A stretch of DNA of 11,537 nt, taken from the NCBI GenBank assembly GCA_018378255.1, contig JAGZXV010000185.1:1-11537 (forward strand), given 5' to 3'. The position numbers and the translations under genes are program-made. This document shows positions 1-6,880 of this stretch, piece by piece (position 1 is the stretch's first letter; every line of letters starts with the position of its first letter). The notes beneath the pieces were generated by a model. That model was not told where the DNA came from. It saw nothing but the letters and a program-made list of their open reading frames with translations, and did not search any database. This DNA is from Clostridiaceae bacterium (lineage in GTDB: Bacteria; Bacillota; Clostridia; Lachnospirales; Lachnospiraceae).

Positions 1-1
1 G

Positions 2-454
2 GAAAACAATGAATTGTATAGAAAAAACTTTGAACAGGGTGTAGATCTGCGGTTTTTGCCTGATCTTCCTCTGGTGCTGGGACATGAGAGCAGCAGGACG
101 GCACTGGGAGTACGGCAGTATTACAGAAAAAACAATCTGGATATTCATATACCGGTAGCAATCAGCGGATTCAGTATCAATTTGAGATTATGCAGATCCG
201 GAAAGTATGCGACCGTTGCGCCATATATGCACTTGTATCAGTTGTTTGAGGACAGACAGTATAGAAAATTTGAAGAAAAGCTTCTTGTCTTTCCAATTCT
301 GAATATTGAACATGAGTATCGTATTGAAATTGTAACCCATAAGGATGTACCGCCGCTTCAGCTGGTGAAGACATTTTCCCGTGTCCTGGAGTCCTGTTGT
401 CATACCTGCTATCACTATATTGATGATTACATAAATACAGTGAATCATATATGA
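2..454 (+). CDS. LysR-type transcriptional regulator, C-terminal part (partial)
   Basis: The frame is open to the left edge of the window, so this is the C-terminal ~150 residues of a longer protein; the TTG at 14 is not a credible start. The pattern fits the effector-binding half of LysR-type regulators: a segment beginning near PLVLGHES, a middle GKYATVAPYMHLYQLF strand-helix stretch resembling the 'G.G.a.lP' region of the family, and a final amphipathic helix at the C terminus. No DNA-binding domain is in view because it would lie upstream. A strong terminator follows 12 bp after the stop, so it is probably the last gene of its unit. The LysR assignment comes from overall pattern only; another periplasmic-binding-like domain is possible. 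Confidence 0.6.
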   Translation, partial: ENNELYRKNFEQGVDLRFLPDLPLVLGHESSRTALGVRQYYRKNNLDIHIPVAISGFSINLRLCRSGKYATVAPYMHLYQLFEDRQYRKFEEKLLVFPILNIEHEYRIEIVTHKDVPPLQLVKTFSRVLESCCHTCYHYIDDYINTVNHI

Positions 455-465
455 AATAAAATATA

Positions 466-515
466 ACGGCCTTTCTCAAAAGTGATTGCTTGTGGGGAAG
501 GCTGTTTTAATTTGT
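466..515 (+). terminator. Intrinsic terminator after the LysR-like gene
   Basis: A 12-bp stem with G-U pairs (ACGGCCTTTCTC at 466-477 with GGGGAAGGCTGT at 494-505) is followed by a T-rich run starting at 505. It sits between the LysR-like stop and icd and separates the two units. Confidence 0.8.
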
Positions 516-597
516 TTTACTTTCCTTTGCTTATCATAGTAGACTGAAGCTGCAAATGAAATGGTCTGACACAGCCGGATATGAAGGGAGAACAACT

Positions 598-1812
598 ATG
601 AGCAAGATCCAAATGACGACACCACTTGTAGAATTAGACGGAGACGAGATGACAAGAGTCATCTGGCAGATGATCAAAGACAAACTGATCACTCCATATG
701 TAGACTTAAAAACAGAGTATTATGATCTGAGTGTTAAGAACTGTGACAATACGGACGACAAGGTAACATATGATTCTGCCTATGCAATCAAAAAGTATCA
801 TGTAGGCGTAAAATGTGCAACGATCACTGCTAATCCACAGAGAGTGGAAGAGTTTCATTTAAAACAGATGCTGCCAAGTCCAAATGGTACGGTCAGAGGA
901 ATCCTTGATGGGACGATTTTTCGTGCACCGATTATAGTAAGGGGAATGAAAGCAAATGTAAGATCCTGGGTAAAACCGATTACAGTCGCAAGACACGGAT
1001 TTGGAGATATCTTTAATGGGCAGGATTTTCAGGTTAAGGAAGAGGGAAAGGCCGAACTGATATATACCAATGCAGCAGGAGAGGAAACCTACAGAAAGAC
1101 GCTGGAAGAATTTAAAGACGGAGGAGTGGTTCAGGCAGTCTATAACAGAGACCAGTCCATTCGGGAGTTTGCGGATTCCTGCTTCCAGTATTGTATTGAT
1201 ACTAAGCAGGATCTCTGGTTTTCCACAAAGGACACCATCAACAAACAGTATGACGGAAGATTCAGGGAGATTTTCCAGCAGGAATATGACAACAAATATA
1301 AAGAAGAGTTTGAAAAGCTTGGAGTCACTTATTTCTATACGTTGATTGACGATGCTGTGGCGAGAACGATCCGCAATGAAGGTGGGTATGTCTGGGCATT
1401 GAAGAACTATGACGGTGATGTTATGAGTGATATGGTTTCCTCTGGCTTTGGATCCCTGGCTATGATGACCAGTGTCTGCGTCAGTGCAGAGGGAAATTAT
1501 GAATATGAGGCAGCGCATGGCACTGTTCCGAGACATTATCACAAATATCTTGCAGGTGAGAAGACATCCACGAATCCGGTAGCAACCATCTTCGCTTGGA
1601 CAGGTGCATTAAAGAAGAGAGGAGAACTGGATCAAAACAAAGAATTGACAGCATTTGCAGAGAAGGTAGAACAGGCATGTATCGCAACCATCGAAGCAGG
1701 AGAAGTGACAAAGGATCTGGTTCCGCTAATGGATGAGGTGCATACGGTTGCTTTAAATACAGAGGAATTTATGGATGCAGTCAACAGCAGATTGAAAATG
1801 CTTCTTGTATAG
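598..1812 (+). CDS. icd: NADP-dependent isocitrate dehydrogenase
   Basis: Oxidatively decarboxylates isocitrate to 2-oxoglutarate with NADP+, supplying glutamate precursor in a partial TCA pathway in the cytoplasm. I chose ATG 598 because AAGGGAG lies 7 nt upstream; the frame also contains an ATG at 556 without a good site. The 404-aa product belongs to the eukaryote-like homodimeric family and aligns nearly without gaps to human IDH1 as I remember it: GDEMTRVIW (15-23), CATIT (73-77), SPNGT (94-98), R100, R109, R132, the STK lysine at 211, LIDD with D251, and NYDGDVMSD with D274 and D278. The residue at the family's catalytic Tyr139 position is Phe (DIF, 137-139), which is unusual. The first gene of a likely two-gene unit with the flavoprotein 62 bp downstream; no terminator is visible between them. 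Confidence 0.96.
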   Translation: MSKIQMTTPLVELDGDEMTRVIWQMIKDKLITPYVDLKTEYYDLSVKNCDNTDDKVTYDSAYAIKKYHVGVKCATITANPQRVEEFHLKQMLPSPNGTVRGILDGTIFRAPIIVRGMKANVRSWVKPITVARHGFGDIFNGQDFQVKEEGKAELIYTNAAGEETYRKTLEEFKDGGVVQAVYNRDQSIREFADSCFQYCIDTKQDLWFSTKDTINKQYDGRFREIFQQEYDNKYKEEFEKLGVTYFYTLIDDAVARTIRNEGGYVWALKNYDGDVMSDMVSSGFGSLAMMTSVCVSAEGNYEYEAAHGTVPRHYHKYLAGEKTSTNPVATIFAWTGALKKRGELDQNKELTAFAEKVEQACIATIEAGEVTKDLVPLMDEVHTVALNTEEFMDAVNSRLKMLLV

Positions 1813-1874
1813 TTTCTCTAAAATTAATGCCAATTTATTGTCACATTTGAAAAGAAATTTAAAGGAGATAGTAT

Positions 1875-2420
1875 ATGAAGATTATAGTATTACAGGGAAG
1901 CCATAATCGGAATGGTTCTACCAGCATTCTGGTGGAACACTTTACAAGGGGCGCAGAGGAATCAGGGCATCAGGTGCAGAGAATTGATGTGGCCGAGAAA
2001 CGGATCAACCAATGTACTGGCTGTAATACATGCAGAAATGACGGACCCTGCATACTGAGTGAGTTGAGAGATGATAATCACCAAATACGGAAAGCAATCT
2101 TGGATGCGGATATGCTAGTGTTTGCCACTCCGCTTTATTATTACGGAATGTCAGCTCAACTCAAGACGGTTATAGATCGTTTTTATGCCTACAATTCCAG
2201 TATTAACAGAAAGCATTTGAAATCGGCGCTTCTTGCAGCAGCATCGAATAACGAGGATTGGAGTTTTGATGCACTCCGCAGCCATTATAAAGCGATGGTT
2301 TGTTACCTGAATCTGGATGATGAGGGAATGGTGCTGGGAAAAGGTTGTGGGACCCCAGACATGACGAAGAAAACGATATTTCCCAATAATGCGTATGAGT
2401 TAGGAAAAAAATTGCGCTGA
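1875..2420 (+). CDS. Flavodoxin-fold NAD(P)H-dependent FMN oxidoreductase with four-Cys motif
   Basis: A 181-aa cytoplasmic flavoprotein of the NADPH-dependent FMN reductase/iron-sulfur flavoprotein superfamily. The N-terminal strand plus GSHNRNGSTSIL (8-19) is the FMN-phosphate loop. ATPLYYYGMSAQLKTVIDRF (84-103) is the second flavin-contact segment and dimer helix. Between them Cys47, Cys50, Cys53 and Cys59 form a CX2CX2CX5C motif. In Isf-type proteins such a motif binds a 4Fe-4S cluster, but many flavodoxin-family oxidoreductases of clostridia carry the same spacing without a proven cluster. AAAGGAG at 1861-1867 sets the ATG start. Probably co-transcribed with icd; the physiological electron acceptor cannot be read from the sequence. 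Confidence 0.88.
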   Translation: MKIIVLQGSHNRNGSTSILVEHFTRGAEESGHQVQRIDVAEKRINQCTGCNTCRNDGPCILSELRDDNHQIRKAILDADMLVFATPLYYYGMSAQLKTVIDRFYAYNSSINRKHLKSALLAAASNNEDWSFDALRSHYKAMVCYLNLDDEGMVLGKGCGTPDMTKKTIFPNNAYELGKKLR

Positions 2421-2450
2421 TGTGCATATGCGAAAAACATAGCACAGTGA

Positions 2451-2478
2451 AAAAGGAGCAGTATATGCTCCTTTTTTC
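2451..2478 (+). terminator. Intrinsic terminator after the flavoprotein gene
   Basis: A perfect 10-bp stem (AAAAGGAGCA 2451-2460 with TGCTCCTTTT 2466-2475), a 5-nt loop and a T run to 2477. It lies 30 bp after the stop codon and closes the icd-flavoprotein unit. Confidence 0.9.
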
Positions 2479-2490
2479 GTACAGAAAAAA

Positions 2491-2519
2491 TTCCCAAATA
2501 ATCTTATCTGTGCTACAAT
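2491..2519 (+). promoter_or_regulatory. Promoter for the HTH-kinase-lipoprotein operon
   Basis: A TACAAT -10 box at 2514-2519 with an extended -10 TG (2511-2512), 17 bp after TTCCCA (2491-2496, 4/6 to the -35 consensus). The expected start of transcription is near 2526, giving an ~80-nt leader that contains the hairpin at 2554-2581. Confidence 0.65.
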
Positions 2520-2553
2520 TTATACAGATGCAGACGGTATTATAAAGTTTGAA

Positions 2554-2581
2554 AAAAACTGCCTGGAGGAAGGCGGTTTTT
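2554..2581 (+). promoter_or_regulatory. Terminator-like leader hairpin (possible attenuator)
   Basis: An 11-bp stem including one G-U pair (AAAAACTGCCT 2554-2564 with AGGCGGTTTTT 2571-2581) with a GGAGGA loop, its 3' arm ending in five T. It lies in the 5' leader between the promoter and the chosen start of the HTH gene. The TTG at 2549 would place the hairpin inside coding sequence, which is another reason to prefer the downstream start. Confidence 0.5.
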
Positions 2582-2605
2582 CAATATATGGAGGAGAATG
2601 ACCGT

Positions 2606-3736
2606 ATGAACAGGGATATGACCGTAATTTCCGGAAATAATATGGCTTTTTTGATGGGAGAAGAGAAGACGCCGCGGCAGATGGTGGAGTTTTTGAAGGA
2701 GGGGGCTATGTTCCGGGGCTTCAATGACGTGCTGAAACGTGTTTATCCGGGAGAGGATCTGGCATCCAGACTGGCCCAGGGACTTTCGGAGATGACTGGT
2801 GAAGAATACGGCAGCATTTCCAGAAAAGTGAGGAACTGGCTGAAAGGGCAGAATATGCCTAAGAACCGTGAAACGCTGTTTCAGATCTGCTTTGTCTTAG
2901 GGCTTGGGGAAACGGAGGCAGGATTGGTGCTGGGAGCAGCTTCTGAAACCGGCATCCATTACCGGAATCCGGATGAACTTGTGTATGCCTATGCATTGAG
3001 GACCAGGAAAAGCTATGAGGAAGCGGTGGAATTGAGAAAGAAAGTCCGCCAATCCCAGGTGATAGGGCAGAAGGATAATGAAAAGGAAAAAGCGGAATCT
3101 CCAGTCTATACAAAACAGGTCAGAGATGCATTTTCGCAGGTCTCCTGTGATGAGGAACTGTTTGCATTTTTCAGGGAACACGGCAGGGAACTGGGGACAC
3201 TGCATGAAACGGCCTATGCCAAATTTGCGGAACTACTGGATTACCTGCAGAATCCAAAGGGGGAGAGCGGAGAGACGGAGCGCAAATTCACCATGGAAGA
3301 AGTGGTGAGAGACTATATCAGGATGAATGTGCCTCAGACGAAAAAAGTATCCGATTATATTTTGCTGCAGCGGCTGGTTAAAAAATACTGGCCCAATGAG
3401 AGCAACCTTTTGAACATGCGCAACCGGAAAGAGGATGTGAGCAGAAAGGTGCTGATTCTTCTGTACCTGATTACGGAGGCATTTGATGAGATGGAAGAAG
3501 AAGCTGGGGAAGAAGACTATTACCTGGATGAGTTTGAGGAGGATGAGGATTCCGATACCCGGTTGGAGATCCGCTTTGAGAAGATGAATCTGTTTTTGGA
3601 TTCCTACGGGATGAACCTTCTGGATCCCGGAAATCCGTTTGACTTCCTGGTTCTTTACGCCATGAAAACCCAGGAAGGGGATTTTGTGAGCGACAGGATG
3701 GAAGCGGTGTTAAGCGTCCTGTTTGAAGAAGAGTGA
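2606..3736 (+). CDS. XRE-like helix-turn-helix protein with acidic C-terminal segment, first gene of kinase module
   Basis: The frame opens at TTG 2549, but ATG 2606 has GGAGGAG at 2590-2596, 9 nt upstream, so I use a 376-aa product. Residues ~55-111 resemble an XRE/lambda-repressor helix-turn-helix: helices around SRLAQGLSEM, SISRKVRNWLKGQNMP, and ETLFQICFVLGLGETEAGLVLG. The middle is helical, with a Lys/Glu-rich linker (~150-165) and an aromatic-rich repeat of helices. Residues ~292-318 are strikingly acidic (EMEEEAGEEDYYLDEFEEDEDSD). No transmembrane segment or signal peptide is seen, so it is probably cytoplasmic. It heads a four-gene run and could be its transcriptional regulator or a phosphorylation target of the kinase that follows; both roles are inference. 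I do not recognise the full-length family. Confidence 0.75.
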   Translation: MNRDMTVISGNNMAFLMGEEKTPRQMVEFLKEGAMFRGFNDVLKRVYPGEDLASRLAQGLSEMTGEEYGSISRKVRNWLKGQNMPKNRETLFQICFVLGLGETEAGLVLGAASETGIHYRNPDELVYAYALRTRKSYEEAVELRKKVRQSQVIGQKDNEKEKAESPVYTKQVRDAFSQVSCDEELFAFFREHGRELGTLHETAYAKFAELLDYLQNPKGESGETERKFTMEEVVRDYIRMNVPQTKKVSDYILLQRLVKKYWPNESNLLNMRNRKEDVSRKVLILLYLITEAFDEMEEEAGEEDYYLDEFEEDEDSDTRLEIRFEKMNLFLDSYGMNLLDPGNPFDFLVLYAMKTQEGDFVSDRMEAVLSVLFEEE

Positions 3737-3828
3737 GCGGAAAAAAGTTACAGGCCGGTCAAATGAGATCTGCTATGATTGCAGTAGGAAATGCATTTGG
3801 ATTTAAGAATCAATGCGGATTGGCTGGA

Positions 3829-3860
3829 AAAAGGCATTTGTCAGAAGATGAATGCCTTTT
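3829..3860 (+). promoter_or_regulatory. Strong hairpin between the HTH and kinase genes
   Basis: A 14-bp stem with two G-U pairs (3829-3842 with 3847-3860) closed by an AGAA tetraloop. The lower part is four A-T pairs above GGCATT/AATGCC. It lies in the 157-bp spacer before the kinase start. With an A-run on the left and a T-run on the right it resembles a weak bidirectional terminator or mRNA processing/stability element that could lower kinase expression relative to the first gene. Confidence 0.55.
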
Positions 3861-3893
3861 GGCTTATACGGGAAGAAAGGGGGGATGTAAGGC

Positions 3894-6821
3894 GTGGACC
3901 AGAAACGGCAGTTACGAAAAACGGGTGACGTGATCACCCTGGGCGGTACGGATTACCGGCTGGAATCAGTGGAGGGCTGCGGAGGCAGTTCCGTGGTTTA
4001 CCGGGCCAAATATGAAGACCGTTTAAACCGTGGATGTTATCATAATGTGCTGATAAAAGAATTATTCCCGGCCCATCCTCAGGGACTGATCTACCGTGAT
4101 GAAGCGGGCAGTGTCTGCTGCCAAAAAGATGGAGAATTGTATATGGAGCGCTGCCGCCAAAGCTTTTACCGCGGCAATCAGGCGAACCTGGAACTTTTGG
4201 ATTTACAGCCGGAACAGATATCGGGGAATTTAAATTCCTTTCAAGCCTACGGAACTTATTACTCCGTTCTGGCCGTACATGGCGGGAAAAACCTGGAGCA
4301 GCTACTGGAGGAAGGAACAGAGGTTAACAGCCTTCGGGCAGCAGCAGCAGGGATGATAAAGATCCTGAATGCGCTGGAATGTTTCCATAAAAACGGAATC
4401 CTGCACCTGGACATCAGCCCTGATAACATCCTGATGCTGGAAGACCGGGCGCTTCTCATCGATTACAACAGTGTCTGGCCGATGGAACAAATGGATGGGG
4501 AAATCCGTTTATTCAGCATAAAGGATGGATATTCGGCTCCGGAAGTGCGCCTCCGTCAGGAGGTTTCCATAGGACCGGCCACGGATCTTTATTCCGCTGC
4601 CGCCGTGTTTTTCCGTATATTGACGGGGCGGAGACTAACGGATGACGAGATTGTGGGCAGCAAACTGGGCAAATGTTTCCCAAAAGATTTGCAGATATTC
4701 AGGGATCAGCCCGTATCTGCAGCGAAAAAAGCGGTTCAGATCGTATCTAAAGGGCTGAATATACTGCCCCGGCAGCGTTACCAGTCCATAGGGAAGATGC
4801 GGGGGGATTTTGAAGAACTGATCCGCAGAATTGACGGAAAAGGCATTTCCCACAGCGCCATTTGGGAAACCAGCCGGCGGGGATTCCGGGAAAAAGCGCG
4901 GCGGGACGGCCTGTATCTGGATAGGACGGCGAAGGCGGAAACGGGAGAATTGATGACGCAGGATGCCTGCTATGAAAAGCTGAAATCAGGCGGTCTGTAT
5001 CTTTTAAAAGGCCCGGGCGGCATGGGGAAAACCTGTTTTTTGCAGGAATTATGGGCCCGGGGAGTGAGGGACTACCAGTCCCGGATGCCGGTGACGGTCT
5101 ACATTCCTCTGACAGACTATCAGGAGGCTGGAGAGGAGCCTTTTTATATCAGAAAATATCTGCTGCGCCGGCTATGTTTTTCCCAGCAGGCCAGGGATAT
5201 GGAAGAGGCGCTCCACATTCTGGACCGGCTGTTTGATAAGCAGAATGCCGACGGCCGCGTTTCCTTCATCCTGCTTTTGGACGGATTAAATGAAGCCGGT
5301 ACCCGGGCAAAAGGCCTGTTAAAAGAGATCGAAGATCTGGGCCGGAAGCCTGGGCTTGGGATTCTGGTGACTGACCGTTGGGATTCGGTGAAGCAATACG
5401 GTCTGCATGAATTTTTCACCCTTGAACTGCAGCCTCTTTCGGAACAGGCAGTGGCAAAGGAACTGGAGCGTGACAAAATCCCCATGCCCAAACAAGAGGA
5501 TCTGGCCGGGCTGCTCGGCAACCCTATGATGCTGTATTTATACCGGGAAACCGTAAAAGTGAATCTGGAAAGCGGCCGGGGACTGGAAGATGCAGGACAG
5601 ATATGCAGTATGGAGGAGATGACCGGGCGGTATCTGGAAAGTTTGTGTGTCCGTGGACAGCGCTTGGAAGCGGGAAATCAGGCGGAACAGCTTAGACAGA
5701 ATTATCTGATCCGCCATCTTCTGCCTGAGATAGCAGGAGAATTAAAGCGTAGGAAAAAAACACTGGTTACGCTGGAAGAGCTTTACCAAATTGTACGGAA
5801 GAATTACAAAAGCCTGAACCTGAAACGTTTTGGAATGGCGTTTCCTGAATATATGGGCAAATCCAGGCTGATGTTTAGGGAAATTGCCAATGAGCAGGAG
5901 TGGTTTGATTATGCAGTTTCGGAACAACTGATCAGTCATTTGAATCTGCTTGAAAAAACTGCGGACGGAAACTATGGGCTGATCCATGATAATTTTACCG
6001 ACTATCTGGCAGGTGTTTGGGAGGAGAATAAAAAGAAGGTCGGCCGTTACTTAAGAAAAACCTGGGGATTAAAAGGGTGTGCTGTGATTCTTCTGGCGGT
6101 TGTATTGGCGGCAGGAGGGGCTGCGGCCTGGAAATCCCAAGCGCCGGTTAAACTGTCTGAAGAAGACCAGCTGGTGATCCGCAACGCCGTCTCCCGCCTT
6201 GTGATGAACCTGCAGATTCTGGATATCCAGGCAGGCGGACAGAAGATGATTCTTCAAAAGGCCGGGACAGACCAGGTATTGGACGGAGAACCAGAGGCTG
6301 CGGCAGAGTTAAAGCAGCTGATTGAGAAAAAAAGCCGGGAACTGCCAAACTATGACGTTATGGTAAATGACGGAAGAGAGCTTCTGAACGAACTGGAGCT
6401 GATGAAGACTGAAATTCCCATATCTGAACTGGGCGATCTGTACGCGAAGCCGGGGGAGATGGGGGCCATGATTCCAGGCATTCTTGAACATCTGGAATAT
6501 GGGCTGTGCAGTGAAGAAAGTCCATATTATGACAGAAGCAAGAGGGAACCTTTGGTTAATGCTTACCAGGAGTATCTGGACGCCTATATGGAGGTGTGTT
6601 ATCTGGAACTGAGCCGGGTGCTGTTAAGCCTGGAACAGGAAACGGCGGATACGGTATTGGATTCGGTTCAGGAAATGATGGTATTTCCCGAATTCATATT
6701 AAATCATCCTCTGAGCGGGCAGAGCAGCGGGGAACTGGCCGTACAGTTGGAGGCGGCGAAAGGACAGTTAAAGGATAAACGGGATGAGATGGTGATGCAG
6801 AATTATGAGATCAATCGTTAA
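3894..6821 (+). CDS. Ser/Thr protein kinase - NACHT (STAND) NTPase - transmembrane receptor
   Basis: A 975-aa fusion. GTG 3894 is the earliest possible start (in-frame stop at 3888) and has AAAGGGGGG 9 nt upstream. Kinase domain ~13-310: glycine loop GCGGSSVVY (28-36), beta-3 lysine K55 in VLIKELFP, catalytic loop HLDISPDNIL (171-180; D173, N178), metal-binding D190 in DYN rather than DFG, APE at 215-217, and D231 of the F helix. HLD instead of HRD makes it a non-RD kinase. NACHT-like NTPase ~360-700: Walker A GPGGMGKT (373-380), Walker B FILLLDGLNE (458-467), a TDR sensor-like strand (493-495), LQPLSEQ (512-518), and NPMMLYL (543-549). One transmembrane helix at ~727-746, preceded by KKK and RK, places kinase and NTPase in the cytoplasm and residues ~750-975 outside. 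That outer domain is helical and resembles the next gene's product. This follows the STAND order effector-switch-sensor; the ligand and substrate are unknown. Confidence 0.9.
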   Translation: MDQKRQLRKTGDVITLGGTDYRLESVEGCGGSSVVYRAKYEDRLNRGCYHNVLIKELFPAHPQGLIYRDEAGSVCCQKDGELYMERCRQSFYRGNQANLELLDLQPEQISGNLNSFQAYGTYYSVLAVHGGKNLEQLLEEGTEVNSLRAAAAGMIKILNALECFHKNGILHLDISPDNILMLEDRALLIDYNSVWPMEQMDGEIRLFSIKDGYSAPEVRLRQEVSIGPATDLYSAAAVFFRILTGRRLTDDEIVGSKLGKCFPKDLQIFRDQPVSAAKKAVQIVSKGLNILPRQRYQSIGKMRGDFEELIRRIDGKGISHSAIWETSRRGFREKARRDGLYLDRTAKAETGELMTQDACYEKLKSGGLYLLKGPGGMGKTCFLQELWARGVRDYQSRMPVTVYIPLTDYQEAGEEPFYIRKYLLRRLCFSQQARDMEEALHILDRLFDKQNADGRVSFILLLDGLNEAGTRAKGLLKEIEDLGRKPGLGILVTDRWDSVKQYGLHEFFTLELQPLSEQAVAKELERDKIPMPKQEDLAGLLGNPMMLYLYRETVKVNLESGRGLEDAGQICSMEEMTGRYLESLCVRGQRLEAGNQAEQLRQNYLIRHLLPEIAGELKRRKKTLVTLEELYQIVRKNYKSLNLKRFGMAFPEYMGKSRLMFREIANEQEWFDYAVSEQLISHLNLLEKTADGNYGLIHDNFTDYLAGVWEENKKKVGRYLRKTWGLKGCAVILLAVVLAAGGAAAWKSQAPVKLSEEDQLVIRNAVSRLVMNLQILDIQAGGQKMILQKAGTDQVLDGEPEAAAELKQLIEKKSRELPNYDVMVNDGRELLNELELMKTEIPISELGDLYAKPGEMGAMIPGILEHLEYGLCSEESPYYDRSKREPLVNAYQEYLDAYMEVCYLELSRVLLSLEQETADTVLDSVQEMMVFPEFILNHPLSGQSSGELAVQLEAAKGQLKDKRDEMVMQNYEINR

Positions 6822-6880
6822 GAAGGGTTAAAACAGGCAGATATGCGGTATAAGGCAGCGAAAGGGAGGAGGAACTGGTT

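Noticed and set aside
510..540. Promoter for icd (TATCAT near 532)
   Set aside because: The -10-like box has no -35 at proper spacing (TTGTTT gives 14 bp), so I do not list it, although a promoter must lie somewhere in 510-590.
556..597. Longer icd start at ATG 556
   Set aside because: The 14 extra residues do not match the family, there is no ribosome site before 556, and ATG 598 has AAGGGAG and gives numbering that matches known IDH residues.
859..1542. 227-codon reverse-strand frame inside icd
   Set aside because: It is a shadow of the strongly supported icd gene; its translation lacks domain motifs and has no promoter or ribosome site.
3733..3933. 66-codon GTG frame overlapping the HTH stop and the kinase start
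   Set aside because: Its ribosome site is poor, it contains the strong 3829-3860 hairpin, it overlaps the kinase start by 40 nt, and the product has no recognisable pattern. A coupled small protein cannot be fully excluded.
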